From the NCBI GenBank assembly GCA_963575645.1, contig OY754466.1:970001-1034000 (forward strand): a stretch of DNA of 64,000 bases. Reading direction: 5' to 3'. The notes under the pieces are model-generated. The model had not been told where the DNA came from. It ran no database searches and saw only the letters and a list, made by a program, of their open reading frames with translations. How positions within the stretch are numbered: position 1 is the first letter of the stretch; each line of letters opens with the position of its first letter. Both the position numbers and the translations under genes were made by a program. The DNA comes from Xanthostigma xanthostigma. Taxonomy: Eukaryota > Arthropoda > Insecta > Raphidioptera > Raphidiidae. Shown here one piece after another: positions 19,905 to 31,169 of the stretch.

Positions 19905-20790
19905 ATTAAATCTATTCTGTCTTACTTATTTATTCGCCTGATATAATAATAACGGCCCCCACATAGATCATAACACCTAACCTATAAACGTAGAGTATTA
20001 TATCTACAGTTTGCTCTTGTGTATTTATTGACGTGTTGTTTATTAAATTATTGCTGTCTTACTTCAAGAGTATAAATATTACTTCATCTGATAAAATAAT
20101 AATGGCCCCCACATAGATCATAATACCTAACCTATAAACGTAGAGTATTATATCTACAGTTTGCTCTTGTGTATTTATTGACGTGTTGTTTATTAAATCA
20201 TTTCTGTCTTACTTCAAGGGTATAAATATTGATTCATCTGATAAAATAATAATGGCCCCCACATAGATCATAACACCTAACCTATAAACGTAGAGTATTA
20301 TATCTACAGTTTGCTCTTGTGTATTTATTGACGTGTTGTTTATTAAATTATTGCTGTCTTACTTCAAGAGTATAAATATTACTTCATCTGATAAAATAAT
20401 AATGGCCCCCATATAGATCATAATACCTAACCTATAAACGTAGAGTATTATATCTACAGTTTGCTCTTGTGTATTTATGGACGTGTTGTTTATTAAATCA
20501 TTTCTGTCTTACTTCAAGGGTATAAATATTTATTCATCTGATAAAATAATAATGGCCCCCACATAGATCATAATACCTAACCTATAAACGTAGAGTATTA
20601 TATCTACAGTTTGCTCTTGTGTATTTATTGACGTGTTGTTTATTAAATCATTTCTGTCTTACTTCAAGGGTATAAATATTGATACATCTGATAAAAAAAT
20701 AATGGCCCCCACATAGATCATAATACCTAATCTATAAACGTGGAGTATTATATCTACAGTTTGCTCTGGTGAATTTATTTATGTGCTATT
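19905..20790 (+). repeat. 150-bp satellite array, about six units
   Basis: The landmark GGCCCCCACATAGATCATAA recurs with exact 150-bp spacing: GGCCCCC units begin near 19951, 20101, 20251, 20401, 20551 and 20701. Units differ by only a few bases. Two types alternate: type 1 has ATTGCTGTC and CAAGAGTATAAATATTAC, type 2 has CATTTCTGTC and CAAGGGTATAAATATT. The order is 1-2-1-2-2, implying a 300-bp dimer. The outer edges are partial and diverged. Confidence 0.95.
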
Positions 20791-21014
20791 TCGCTTAAAT
20801 TGTATTTTACATCTGCCAAGCGTCTCGCGATGACTTACATTTTTTTAAAGAGCTTTTATTACTTATTATACAGCAAATAAAATTAAGATATTCTAAAATA
20901 TTTTTAATGGTCGTGTAGTTTTGAGTGTTTGAGATTTAATTTGGACAGAGGTCTGTCGCGGTCGGCTGTGATATCCCGTTACGTCTATTAAATTAAATGG
21001 TAACAAGTGCGGTT

Positions 21015-21046
<32 letters not shown>

Positions 21047-21134
21047 ATATATATATTTATATAGATACTTGGGTCACATGCATAAACATAGGGAACAATA
21101 CATACTTAATACATACACCACATATTACATAATA
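20791..21134. repeat. Stretch with a TA microsatellite
   Basis: No gene. An imperfect (TA)n run occupies about 21017-21063. Confidence 0.7.
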
Positions 21135-21700
21135 CAGTATGTAAACGCGTAAGGTGCACATAGGGAAATTAGCATTGGGAAAAAATACTTGGATCAGAGT
21201 TAGCCATGACTGCATTAATTGTTATTTCTATTGAATTATCGTGCTAATCTTGAAGATTTCTATTTTATTTTGATTTATTTTTATTTTACTTGGCTTTTTT
21301 AATAATAAAAAGCTCTTATAAATCATTATTTGTACAAAAATAAAGCAAAAAAAAACAACTCCATCTGTTTGGAAACATTTCATTTAAAAATTGTCTGACT
21401 TGTATGACGTATGCGCGTTGGTAAATCAGTGACCCAATGTCTTTAGGTTCAACACGAATAGGCGGAGATATTTGATCTCGCACCATATTTAAGTATTTTT
21501 GGGAATTTAATGTCCCATTAATAAACAAAAGTCCGATTATGTTGTAATCATTTGAATATTTTCTTCGGTAGTATACACATTCATTTTGCAAAAGAATATT
21601 ATCTGTCAAATTGAAAAACAAGATTTCAAGGCTCACTCTGATCCAGTCATTTTTTCCCAATGTTAATTTCCCTATGTGCACATCACGTGTTTACATACTG
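21135..21700 (-). mobile_element. Tc1/mariner-like deletion derivative with transposase scrap
   Basis: The element starts CAGTATGTAAAC after TA (21133-21134) and ends GTTTACATACTG before TA (21701-21702). The terminal inverted repeats are about 70 bp, sharing GTGCACATAGGGAAATTA. The minus-strand frame at 21330-21550 reads NIIGLLFINGTLNSQKYLN and VRQFLNEMFPNRW. These resemble the IIGP-FIDG-L-YL and AVRQFLN-FPNRWIG blocks around the second catalytic acid of Tc3/IS630-type transposases from insects. The catalytic DGAPPH block is not preserved, so it cannot be active. Confidence 0.75.
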
Positions 21701-21702
21701 TA

Positions 21703-22031
21703 TATAAGTATTGTATTATCTGTAATACTAGTTTGTATATATTAACTTATTAGCTATTATAATCAATTTACATAATAAATAAAGTGTATATCTAGGGCGT
21801 AATGAGGTATATTACTGACGACACACACGAGTGAGAATGTAATTTTTATTTTACTCCTATGTCCTATAAAATAACGGCTGTTGTCTTTCATTTCTAGTAT
21901 TTTAAATATTTGTGACATTTCATTTGTCCTAATGGTAGGTTGGAGACAATAATTCAATATTTGGCAATGAAAACCTTACCGGTGCAAAACCTTTTGTTGC
22001 TTAATCAATTCTAATTTAAAAATAACGTAAA
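21703..22031. other. Stretch without recognised gene
   Basis: TATCTAGGGCGTAATGAGGTA near 21787 resembles a phrase at about 24189. No other feature. Confidence 0.4.
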
Positions 22032-22494
22032 TCATATATATTAATACGCTAAGGTTAAAGATGTTTGCCTCCCTTTTTAGAAAAAACCTCACAATTTCTC
22101 CACATAAATTATATATCATTTTACAGATAATTGCTTGCTCTACTGACATCGACAACTAAAAAATTTATTATTGCTATTGTTTTTGTAAATTAATTAAACT
22201 CTTCGATCTGTCATCTGACCCTTATATTGTAAATACTGCATACTGCCAGCTGACACTATTGTAAATACTGCATACTGCCATCTGACGGACAACGCTGAAC
22301 AACGCTTTTGCTACTTGCGCCTCTATATGACTATATTAGTAAAATATTTCTTCTACAACAAAAAGAAGAACGTTATAAGCAATGTGCAAAATTAGAAACG
22401 AATTGAATACCTGCAATCATATTTAAAAAATAATTTTGTAAAGTGATAATTATTATACTTATTTAGTGCGAATAATTCGCACAGGTCACGCTGT
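22032..22494 (+). mobile_element. Non-autonomous Helitron family A, copy 2
   Basis: Starts TCATATATATTAATACGC after A and carries the same GTGCGAATAATTCGCAC hairpin and AGGTCAC near the 3' end. The terminal CTAG has drifted to CTGT. Internally shorter than copies 1, 3 and 4. Confidence 0.8.
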
Positions 22495-22589
22495 AATTTA
22501 TAATTGGGTAACACATTTAATTCTGTTTTGCATATTGTATTGTCAAAAATCGAACTTCAGATTATGCTCACTTAATTACTAAATTTTTT

Positions 22590-22756
22590 GACGTGATAAC
22601 GTCTTATAAATTGATGAAACACCAATCTTATAAATTGATGAAACACCGGCTGCATGCACGAAAAAGTGTCACGTTCCGAAATGTGTCACGTTCCGCCTGA
22701 CTTAATACGTTATCACGTAAAACTATCGTCCGTAAACCGACTTTACAGACAACCAT
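22590..22756 (-). mobile_element. Core-swapping family, minimal form (copy 2)
   Basis: 167 bp with only the conserved ends: GACGTGATAACG at the left, CCGGCTGCATGCACG, two GTGTCACGTTCCG-type units, then CGTCCGTAAACCGACTTTAC at the right. The core is almost absent. Confidence 0.85.
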
Positions 22757-22884
22757 TTTTTTATACATTATATATGATCAATATATAAAAAAGAGATCAA
22801 TATTCAAGCTATATCCTTAAAAAATACTGTTTGGAGATGGAAATTGTACGAAAAGGACATTTAAACAAATTTTGAAAAAAAAAA

Positions 22885-23735
22885 ATAGAACTGCGGTAGA
22901 CATCCAAAGATGACACACAGAAAAGTCTGCAGTAGCTGAACACACGCTGACAGTGGCCAACCACAAGATTCTCTTCGAAGAAACCCAAGTCATATAGACA
23001 GAACATCGAGGTACCTATCCGCGCATATGGGCTATGTGCAGGGAGGCGGAGTTACAAATTTTTCGATGCGAGCGTTTGTGGTGAGCACTAGGGGAAACTC
23101 CAAACTCAAATTTTCCGTATGTCAGTGAGCAATGTTTATTAAAAGTGAAAATAGTTATAATTTTATGAAGTTTTTTAATTACAAAGAAAACATAGGAAAA
23201 CTAAGAGATCTAGAAATGCTTGTTGTGTTCCGGGCTGTTGCGCTGATGGCGATTTAAGTAAAATAAAGACCATTGGCGCCCTAATTTGACGTTCCGCTGT
23301 CAGTGTAAACAAATTAACATCAGTTTTCCTTATTACATTTTTTTTGACACATCATGACCAATTAAAGTTTTTGACTTATCACCTTAGAAACATGTCGCGA
23401 TTTCCACAAAAAGTGAGTTCGATAATTCTCTATTACCCACTAGCGGCGCTAGTAGGCGTCGTGCACACAGCCTGTACAGGAAAAGCATAGAAATACAAAA
23501 ACACACGCGGAATTTCAACCGAAAAAATGTAGGTCTATAAGTAAAATCTGGACACAAAATCACTGAGCGAAACGACCAGCCGTGGAAGAATCAACTACGA
23601 CCGAGCAGAAAACATTAACATAGAAGGGACATCGACACATTTACCTGTGAGTCGCCAAGGAGAACACTTCTCCCGCTTATCACCGCCTTTGATAATGCCT
23701 ACAGCAGTCCCGGAAACCAAGGAGATTTGGAAGTT
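22885..23735. repeat. Old diverged remnant of the large palindrome family
   Basis: GAACTGCGGTAGACATCCAA near 22888 resembles the left arm of 597-1398. ACATTTACCTGTGAG, CGCCTTTGATAATGCCTAC and CCCGGAAACCAAGGAG at 23636-23730 resemble its right arm. Both are much more diverged than the intact copy. The middle is unassigned. Confidence 0.5.
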
Positions 23736-25015
23736 TAAAATTTATTTGAACAATATAAAATTCTGTACAATGCTTGTTTTTCTTTTACAATCTAAGATTG
23801 TTTTTTGGTACCTTATAGCTGTTTTGCAGGCCAGCTTAAAAAGCTTTCACTTGTTACACAACATTTTGTTTACTACCATTTGTTTTTTTCCACTTCTGGA
23901 CGTCATCTCTTTGCATAAACAAAATAACTGCATGTTGACAGTTTGACATAAATGTACCGGTACTTTGTTTCTAAACAGGTTACAATGACAAACTGTTTGT
24001 CATTAACATGTTCCGCTTTTCAAATTCCCGACTCTCGTCTTCTAACGAATTCACTTGTCTAGAAAAAAATGAAATGCGCGTGACGTCAATCCGGCAATAC
24101 ATTATTATTGCTTATCAAGTTATCGTTGTCTGTGTACAGAGCTGGGCGGTACTGAGTACATGTACTTGAAAATGGCAAATTGTTTATATCTAGGTCGTAA
24201 TGAGGTAATTAATGACGTGTTAAAACGAGCGTCAACTTAATGAAAAGAGGTGGTTTTAATAATAGCCCTTTTTTCCGAGACTGCTTGCGTTAGAAATGCA
24301 AAATTTGATTTGATTAAAATCTAAGAGCTCGGTGTTCAACAAATTATCGAAAATCGTCTCCTAGGATGGTGAAAACGGGAGTGGAAAGGAAGCAATTGTA
24401 TCTCTGAAATTTGATTGAAATCGAAACGTAAGACTTCGAAAAAATACTCTTCTTTGAAAATAAAGATATAAATGATCGCCGGTTTGTTGAACAAACTACC
24501 CGAACGGGATTTTAGATAAAATAATTTAAGCGGACCAAATATCTCACGCGGATGGAAGTATCAAAATATTTCGAGAAAAAAATTGAAGCAAAAAAGCGAT
24601 GCGCACTTTTTTTTCTACTTTTGGATTTTTCAAAAGAATTTATGAATTTGAAATTGATCATTATTCCCAGGTCCTAATTTAAGAACTTACTGTTTAAAGT
24701 ATCGCCACTAGATGTCAAAATCTAGTGAAATCATAGCAAATTAACAGAATAAGTTCTTTTATTAATTCATTATTGTATTGCTTAATAGGCATTTGCACAG
24801 TGCACTTGATATATATTTTAGTTGCAGGCCATTGTTAAAAAAAAAACAGCACGAAGTTTCACTTGTTTGTGTTTTCATTTGTTTCTGGCGTCATAAATTG
24901 ATCCTGCGAAAATCTGTGGCGAGAAAATTCCTTGTTTGTCTAATTCTTACCATATTGTGTCTGGTACGTGGATTTAATTCCTTGAAGCCAGGGAGAAGAA
25001 GTTAATAGAAAAAAA
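23736..25015. other. Stretch without recognised gene
   Basis: About 1.3 kb of AT-rich DNA. Reading frames here are short and show no family motif. Confidence 0.5.
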
Positions 25016-25601
25016 TTGGTTGTCTGTAAAGTCGGTTTACGGACGATAGTTTTACGTGATAACGTATTCCGTAATACATAACCTAAATTTATATAATAAT
25101 TATAATAATTCGAATCTATGATATTGCAGCTTTCGCTTCAAATTTAGGTTAATTTTATTTATTTAAATTACTCACCATATAATATAATTGGTTTTTTTAA
25201 CTTTCTTTCTTTCGTATTTATTTTAAGTCTCAAAGATTAGCTGTCATAATATTTATAAAACAATTGTTTCACTGTTTATATAAAATTCCAAAACCTACTT
25301 ACAATATTTAAGTATTTTCATACGTCAAAAAATTGATTTTTATAATGATAAAATTTGTAAGAAAACGATTTTTTCGAGAGATGAGACCTAGCTAAAACGA
25401 TTTTTTGCCCCCCAAAATCCCTTTTCAGTAAATTTCATCCAAATCGTTAGGGCCGTTTTCGAGAAAAGCACGCACAGGGTCAGGCGGAACGTTACGTTAC
25501 GAACGTTACGTTAGGAACGTTACACTTTTTCGTGCATGCAGCCGGTGTTTTATCAATTTATAAGATTGGTGATTCATCAATTTATAAGACGTTATCACGT
25601 C
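25016..25601 (+). mobile_element. Core-swapping family, alternative core (copy 3)
   Basis: The ends match the family (TTGGTTGTCTGTAAAGTCGG; final ACGTTATCACGTC), including GCACGCACAGGGTCAGGCGG and the GAACGTTA array. The roughly 350-bp core (about 25090-25470) is unrelated to that of the copies at 13921, 31330, 42884 and 62891. Confidence 0.85.
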
Positions 25602-26088
25602 AAAAAACATTCGTTGAAATATATTTGTGCTGATCTTCTCAGTATTTTGAAAATAATTAAATTATTTTTATCAACTCCTAGACAAATTTCGTAGTTAAAA
25701 TGGCGACTCATTAAAAAAAAATTGACTTTGATAAACTCTATGTACATCTCTGAACTGTTTGAAATATTTTAAGAAATGAAAAATGCCGTGTTTTGTATAC
25801 AGATTTTCAATTTCTTATTGATGTAACGTCGAATAATATTAATACAATAAATTTTATGTTCAATACAATTTGAAAGTCTGCTCATTTGGCAGTATAATTC
25901 CTAGATGCTAGACGACACCCACAGCCTAGCTATAAATTAGGTTCAAAGTTTGAAATTCCAGATATGGATTTAGATTTTCTAACATTAAGACTGCTTTTGC
26001 CGCTAGATTTAACTGCTAGTTTTCAAGCACTGGTTTTTGTGTTTACTTCACACAACGGATAAGTCCATGCTTTGTAGATGGGTTTGGT
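25602..26088. other. Stretch without recognised gene
   Basis: AT-rich with no recognisable element. Confidence 0.5.
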
Positions 26089-26567
26089 GTTGTCGAGCCG
26101 GAACGCGCCGGAACGTCGTTCCGGTACTTCCTTTTTGGACAGGAACGCGTTCCGGAACTAAAGATGATTTCTGATAACGAGAATTACAAACAATGAAAAA
26201 AATAATGTAAATCTTACTTTAGGATTTTATTAACGTAATTTGTTTGTTTTTTTCTCAAATCGACATAACAATTGAAAAAATTTGTAACAATGTGCCAACA
26301 AATAGAAAAATTCCAAACAATGAAAAAAATAATGTAAATCTTACTTAAGGATTTTATTAACGTAATTTGTTTTTTTTTTCTCAAATCAACATAACAATTG
26401 AAAAAATTTGTAACAATGTGCCAACAAATAGAAAAATTCCAAACAATGAAAAAAAAATGTTAATATATTTCAGTTACCAGTTTTTTACCTCTTTTCACCC
26501 CCCCCCCCCCCCCCGTCGTCAAATTTGGGAGCGTTCCGGTAAAAAAAAAATTAGCACAACACCACTG
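26089..26567. mobile_element. hAT-like MITE candidate with internal tandem duplication
   Basis: TGGTGTTGTCGAGCCGGAAC at the left is mirrored by GTTCCGG and AGCACAACACCACTG at the right, a CAGTGGTGTTGTGC-type hAT end that has decayed at the left. Inside, a unit of about 127 bp starting CAAACAATGAAAAAAATAAT repeats at 26187, 26314 and (partly) 26440. A C run lies at about 26499-26514. Confidence 0.55.
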
Positions 26568-27019
26568 GTTTAGTGGGTCGCGCAGTGATAAGAACAGAAC
26601 ACACACTATGACGTAGTGTTCGTTAGTGTGGCCGTTTGTGCGTGTCGATCACGTGACAAGGTCCTCTTTCCCGATTCGTTCTTGCTCAAAACAATCAGAC
26701 GAGCAAGCAAGAAAAATAGCTCCGCTTCTAATTTTTGAAATTCATCTTGTGAGCTCGCAGGCGAGCCCGCAGTGACGTCGTTTCCACCTTCGTAGCCCGC
26801 ACGATAGCCAGCCCAAGTCGAAGCAGTGTTTCTGGCGGCAAAACTAGCCTCGTGGGCAGCGAGCTTAGAGATAGATAGAAAGATTATAACGTCACATAAA
26901 ACGTGCAGTACATAGATGTAAATGAGTATGGTTTTCATCAGCGTAACGTATAGAAAAATGGCGTCCATTTACTTCTATGTATACTTGTTTTGTGACGTCA
27001 TATTACGGGCGTTATGTTA
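26568..27019. other. Locally GC-richer stretch with a small inverted repeat
   Basis: Positions 26620-26870 are more GC-rich than their surroundings and hold a minus-strand frame of about 120 codons with no recognised motif. At 26890-27002 ACGTCACATAAAAC and ATAGATGTAAATG are matched in reverse by CATTTACTTCTAT and GTTTTGTGACGTC, an imperfect inverted repeat. Confidence 0.4.
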
Positions 27020-27027
27020 CTGTATCG

Positions 27028-27242
27028 CAGGCATGTCAAACTCATATGATATTGCGGGCCACATTATCTATTTCGTACTAAGTTGGTGGCTGCATGTTTT
27101 TAATGTTAAAAGATATAAATTAAAATTCAATTGTTAAAATGATTAAATTCTTAGACTCAATGTTTTTTTAAAGTCTCGACGGGTCGCAATCACTGCATTG
27201 GAGGGCCAAATGCGGCCGCGGGCCGCGTGTTTATCATCACTG
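27028..27242. mobile_element. hAT MITE with perfect 8-bp target duplication
   Basis: Starts CAGGCATGTCAAACTCA and ends TTATCATCACTG. Flanked on both sides by CTGTATCG (27020-27027 and 27243-27250). The 8-bp duplication and CAG/CTG ends are diagnostic of hAT. 215 bp, non-coding. Confidence 0.88.
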
Positions 27243-27250
27243 CTGTATCG

Positions 27251-28017
27251 CAATCTTGCAGGGAAACAAATGAACAGCGTTCTTGCTGCTAGATCTTCAA
27301 GTGTAGGCAAATAAATGAGTCGAATAATTCGAATCGAGTCGGGTTGTGACGTCACTAAGCGATTGTATCACTTCGAAAAAACTTCGGCGCGCTATAAGAT
27401 CCCGTTTTTGCAACTTAGCAGATTCTATATTAAAACTTATGATCTGTACAGAATGATTAATTATTAGCTCACTAACAAATTTTGACAGTTATAAGAAAGT
27501 ATAAATTTTGTGTTGACAGACGGACACTGGTCCGGACCTTTATATATTTAACCTTGATCTTACAACATTCGAGGCATTTTTGGCGATGATTACATACAAT
27601 TCATTCTAAATTCATGGTCGCATAATATTATTTTTGTCTCATAAGTTCAGCTGATTTTTGTATAAATACTTAATATATTATTCTATCATATTATACAGAT
27701 AATGTGTCCCAAAATGTATGACAATTTATACCAATCTGCAATCAAAATTACAGACACGAATAGAACTTAGTTGCCGAGCGTCTATAAAATATGTTAGAAC
27801 GAAACATTTTTCGTATCTATACGTTTATTCTAAATATTATTATTAGCACTTCTAATAAACAGTTGACATTCGTCTCTTCGTGTTTTTAACTTGACGAAAT
27901 TTCGCAATAAAATTGAATATCACTTTTTTGATGTCACGATGTCCGGGATCGTACGGTTGAAAATCGGATTGAATTCGACTGGTGTTAGATTTTTAAGATT
28001 CGATAGCTTGTTATTTG
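27251..28017. other. Stretch without recognised gene
   Basis: No repeat or coding motif recognised. Confidence 0.5.
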
Positions 28018-28149
28018 CGGAACGGTAACTCCGATCATCATGAAATTTAGACGCAACATTTATCTCGGTAAACTAAGTTGAACGTGCGTACTCAAGCCCC
28101 TCCCCCATTCGTTCTTTTGCACCCGGGTGAAACTGGGTGGGACCGCTAG
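28018..28149 (+). mobile_element. Helitron family B, 3' end only
   Basis: GGAACGGTAACTCCGATCAT through GGTGAAACTGGGTGGGACCG and CTAG before T match the 3' ends at 13422 and 57312. The 5' part is missing. Confidence 0.75.
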
Positions 28150-28155
28150 TTAGTA

Positions 28156-28589
28156 CACCTATCCCCCGATTTACACGGTAGATACGTTCCTGAGAAAAAC
28201 GTGTAAATCGAAAATTAAAAATTTTCAAGTCAAAACCGTGTAAATCGAAAAGCTTGCAGAAAATGCATAATTTTGCTATTTAACAGTTGTGATTTTTTTC
28301 AATATTTTTAGGTGTACACAGAAATAAAAATAAAATGCATTGACAGGTTAAAATATGTAATATATTACGGAAACACTTTAATTTTATGCGAAGAAATATA
28401 GACACAGTGTGCGTGTGCAGCAAGTCAGCACATAAGCTCGGGATTCCCCGTGAGATGTGTACACAGCGCACGTGTTCAATCACAGTAGCATTTAGTAGAG
28501 TGCGATAAAAACAAAAAAAAACTTATTTGGAAAACCGTGTAAAAGCGAAAACGTGTAAAACAAGTACCGTGTAAATCGGGGGATGGGTG
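28156..28589. mobile_element. TA-flanked TIR element (pogo/mariner-type MITE)
   Basis: CACCTATCCCCCGATTTAC at the left is matched by GTAAATCGGGGGATGGGTG at the right, with TA on each side (28154-28155 and 28590-28591). Further GTGTAAATCG or GTGTAAAAC units recur inside both ends. 434 bp, non-coding. It lies six bases after the Helitron CTAG end. Confidence 0.85.
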
Positions 28590-28591
28590 TA

Positions 28592-29063
28592 TATAAATAT
28601 GTAATACAATGTAGTGACGACAACATCCAATATCAGAGAGAAACCATTCTTTTCTCCAAATAGCGATAGCATATAGCTGTGCAGTTTTAAAGAATATAAA
28701 AATGACAATTAATGACATTTATAAATCTGAAATTGTTGATAAAAATGTATTTTAGATTTGTTTAATCAAATTTAACTGATAAAAACTTTGTCAAAAACAT
28801 GTTCTACACCTATAAGGTAAAATTTCGTATTTACTTACCGGTGAGATGACCCGTTGGGATAATTATTTCTTGATTTTTTATATACATAGCACTGCAGTCC
28901 ATCTTTAAATATTCTTAAAAATCTTGAACAATTCTATTTTAAAAAAAAAATCACTTATTCACAAACACAGCAAAATCGCAAAAAAATGTAACTTTCAAAT
29001 TTGGCGTCTATAAGATAAATTTACGATGTTTAGAGAAACGGGTGCCAACCATAGATATATTAG
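28592..29063. other. Stretch without recognised gene
   Basis: No shared repeat or coding motif recognised. Confidence 0.5.
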
Positions 29064-29250
29064 ACTAGAGTACGCGAGTGAGCCGTGTAAGTGTCTGCAA
29101 TTAAGAGAGAGAACAGTTACTTATCTCTATGGTAACTAATGATACAAAACAATGTTGATTTGAGTAAACAAATATCTGGTTTTCTGCGACACTTTCACTT
29201 ATGGCAAGCATACGAACTAGCGTACTCTAGTTACTTATATTTCTATGCTC
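29064..29250 (+). repeat. Short TIR repeat, copy 1
   Basis: ACTAGAGTACGC at the left is inverted as GCGTACTCTAGT at the right. Interior phrases TTATCTCTATGGTAACT and CTGGTTTTCTGC match 51690-51826. About 170-190 bp, non-coding, MITE-like; the outer edge is uncertain. Confidence 0.6.
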
Positions 29251-29449
29251 TAAACTGGCTCCGCTCATTTCGAATTTTATTTTATTGTGTCTGTATCATT
29301 GATAACATCAATTACAACTGACTTGAATTTGTTATTTCTATTTAACCTACGATTTATCAGTTACATAATTCATAGATCAGTTGGGCAATAACCAAGTTCC
29401 TAGGATGTGATTAGCTATGTGCGCAAATTTATTTCATTTATTTATCTGA

Positions 29450-29629
29450 GGGAGGACAGCTAGGTGTAATAGTCAGCGTGCTGGCCTTTGGATCATACTG
29501 CCGTGGGCTCGAATCCCACCTCTGCTCATGGATATTTTGTGTTTGTCTTTTAGACCCAGCTTTGATATTTTATGATACTGGCCAGATACCAAGAGGCAGT
29601 GATATTCTCTTGTATATGTGCATATGCTC
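29450..29629 (+). repeat. tRNA-like SINE head candidate
   Basis: TCAGCGTGCTGGCCTTTGG (A-box region) and GTGGGCTCGAATCCCAC (T arm with B box) are about 30 bases apart, as in a tRNA. The whole does not fold into a full tRNA. It differs from the SINE family at 38871. Only one copy is visible, so the family is unproven. Confidence 0.5.
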
Positions 29630-29635
29630 TATGTG

Positions 29636-30139
29636 CAGGGTGTCCCACGACATGACTGCCATAGCCTGGGACTGTGTTGCTGGGGTGATTTCAAGTCAAA
29701 AATGTCTAATGAACATATACCCGGAACGCTATTCTAACTGAGCTATAGAAGCATTTGAATTTTAAATATGTCAGCTCACTAATGCAGGTATTAGGTTCGG
29801 TTGTTGGTTTTGTTATTATTAAAAAGACCAGGTGGCTGTGAATCACCATTAGTATTTATTCGTGCTGATCCTGAGACTCTTCACAGAGCTACCACTTCAA
29901 TTCTAAGAAGAGCTAGACTATGTATACAGCAACTGGGTGAAACTAATTCAATAAAGCTATTTCTTTTTGAATGGTTTTTAAATTAGTAGGGAATTCCTAC
30001 TACTACTTATCTAAAATTTCAAATGCTTCTAGCTCAGTTAGGATAGCGTTCCGGGTATATGTTCATTAGACTTTTTTGACTTGAAATCACCCCAGCAACA
30101 CAGTCCCAGGCTATGGCAGGTATGTCGTGGAACACCCTG
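29636..30139. mobile_element. TIR element with about 130-bp arms, copy 1
   Basis: CAGGGTGTCCCACGACATGA at the left and its inverse at the right extend inward for about 130 bp (through AAATCACCCCAGCAACACAG). Flanked by TATGTG at 29630-29635 and 30140-30145. The interior matches 50579-51089 in reverse. 504 bp, no transposase. The CAGGGTGTCCCA start resembles mariner ends, but the 6-bp duplication is not the mariner TA. Confidence 0.85.
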
Positions 30140-30145
30140 TATGTG

Positions 30146-31169
30146 GATATATATAATTGGATATACCTTTTTTAAAAGAAATTTATCTGAGGATCGAAAT
30201 AAGTGAATGGATTCCGCAATTGAATTGAAGGGAGTTTTGAAATATCAAACTTTAATCTACACTAGCAATAATATGGAAATCATATTGCCAAAATGTCTGT
30301 CAGAATCTTTTGAATGTATTACCAGTTTTTATAAGAAAAATAGATCGTTTCTTACTTTAATGCGGAAACAAAAAGTGTCGTTTTCGATATTTTAAAACAA
30401 AAAGCTAGATTTTGTTACGAATTTTTATTTTACAGTTGCTCCTCGATGGCCCTACTTAACACATAGTTTATCGTATCTATGTTTTGTTATTCACCTTTAA
30501 TTTATAAAGAGCATTTTTATCCGCACCCGGCACCACCCGTAAAAAATTATGGTAATAGAGAAAAAGAAAGAAAGAACATTGTTATTTCTATTATCAATTT
30601 TTGTATTGCGTAAAATAATAAAGTTTTGACGCCAATTTAATGAAGTACATTAGGTACATAAATGTTATAGAGCTAACCTCTAAACTTGATTATTTTAAGC
30701 TCTTTATTGAAGAAGATTCAATTTTTTTTAAAGTTTTTATATTTTTCAGTTGAAAAATGCTAAAAAATTATCTTTGCACATTATTTTTCTCTAAAAAAAG
30801 TAGGTGGATAGTTATTTTGAACTTTTTATGGAACGATCAAGCTAAATTTATTTAGGTTTTAAAAATGGTTCTGAAGCTGCCATAATATTAGTAGATGCAA
30901 GGGGCGTGGATTCATCTTTTGACAATCTCTGACACTGTTTCAAAACAGATGTTGCCAACCAAATTGACATCTAACTGTACCTTATTTATACGCTTGCCAA
31001 CTTTCAATAACGAATTGCCACGTGGATTTAATTTCTGTCTTGTTTAGGCATTCAACTCTCTTTCATATATATATTATTATCTCATATAGATCGTTTATAC
31101 GGAGACTACAGTGAAAGAGAGAAAATAATTCTGAGCAGGAACCACCTTAGACAATTGCGACATAACGTT
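30146..31169. other. Stretch without recognised gene
   Basis: AT-rich. No shared repeat or coding motif recognised. Confidence 0.5.

Noticed and set aside
19905-20790. CRISPR-like or regulatory array
   Set aside because: Units are contiguous 150-bp repeats without spacers in a eukaryotic context; a satellite.
29470-29530. Functional tRNA gene
   Set aside because: Only the box A and B regions fit; no clean cloverleaf.
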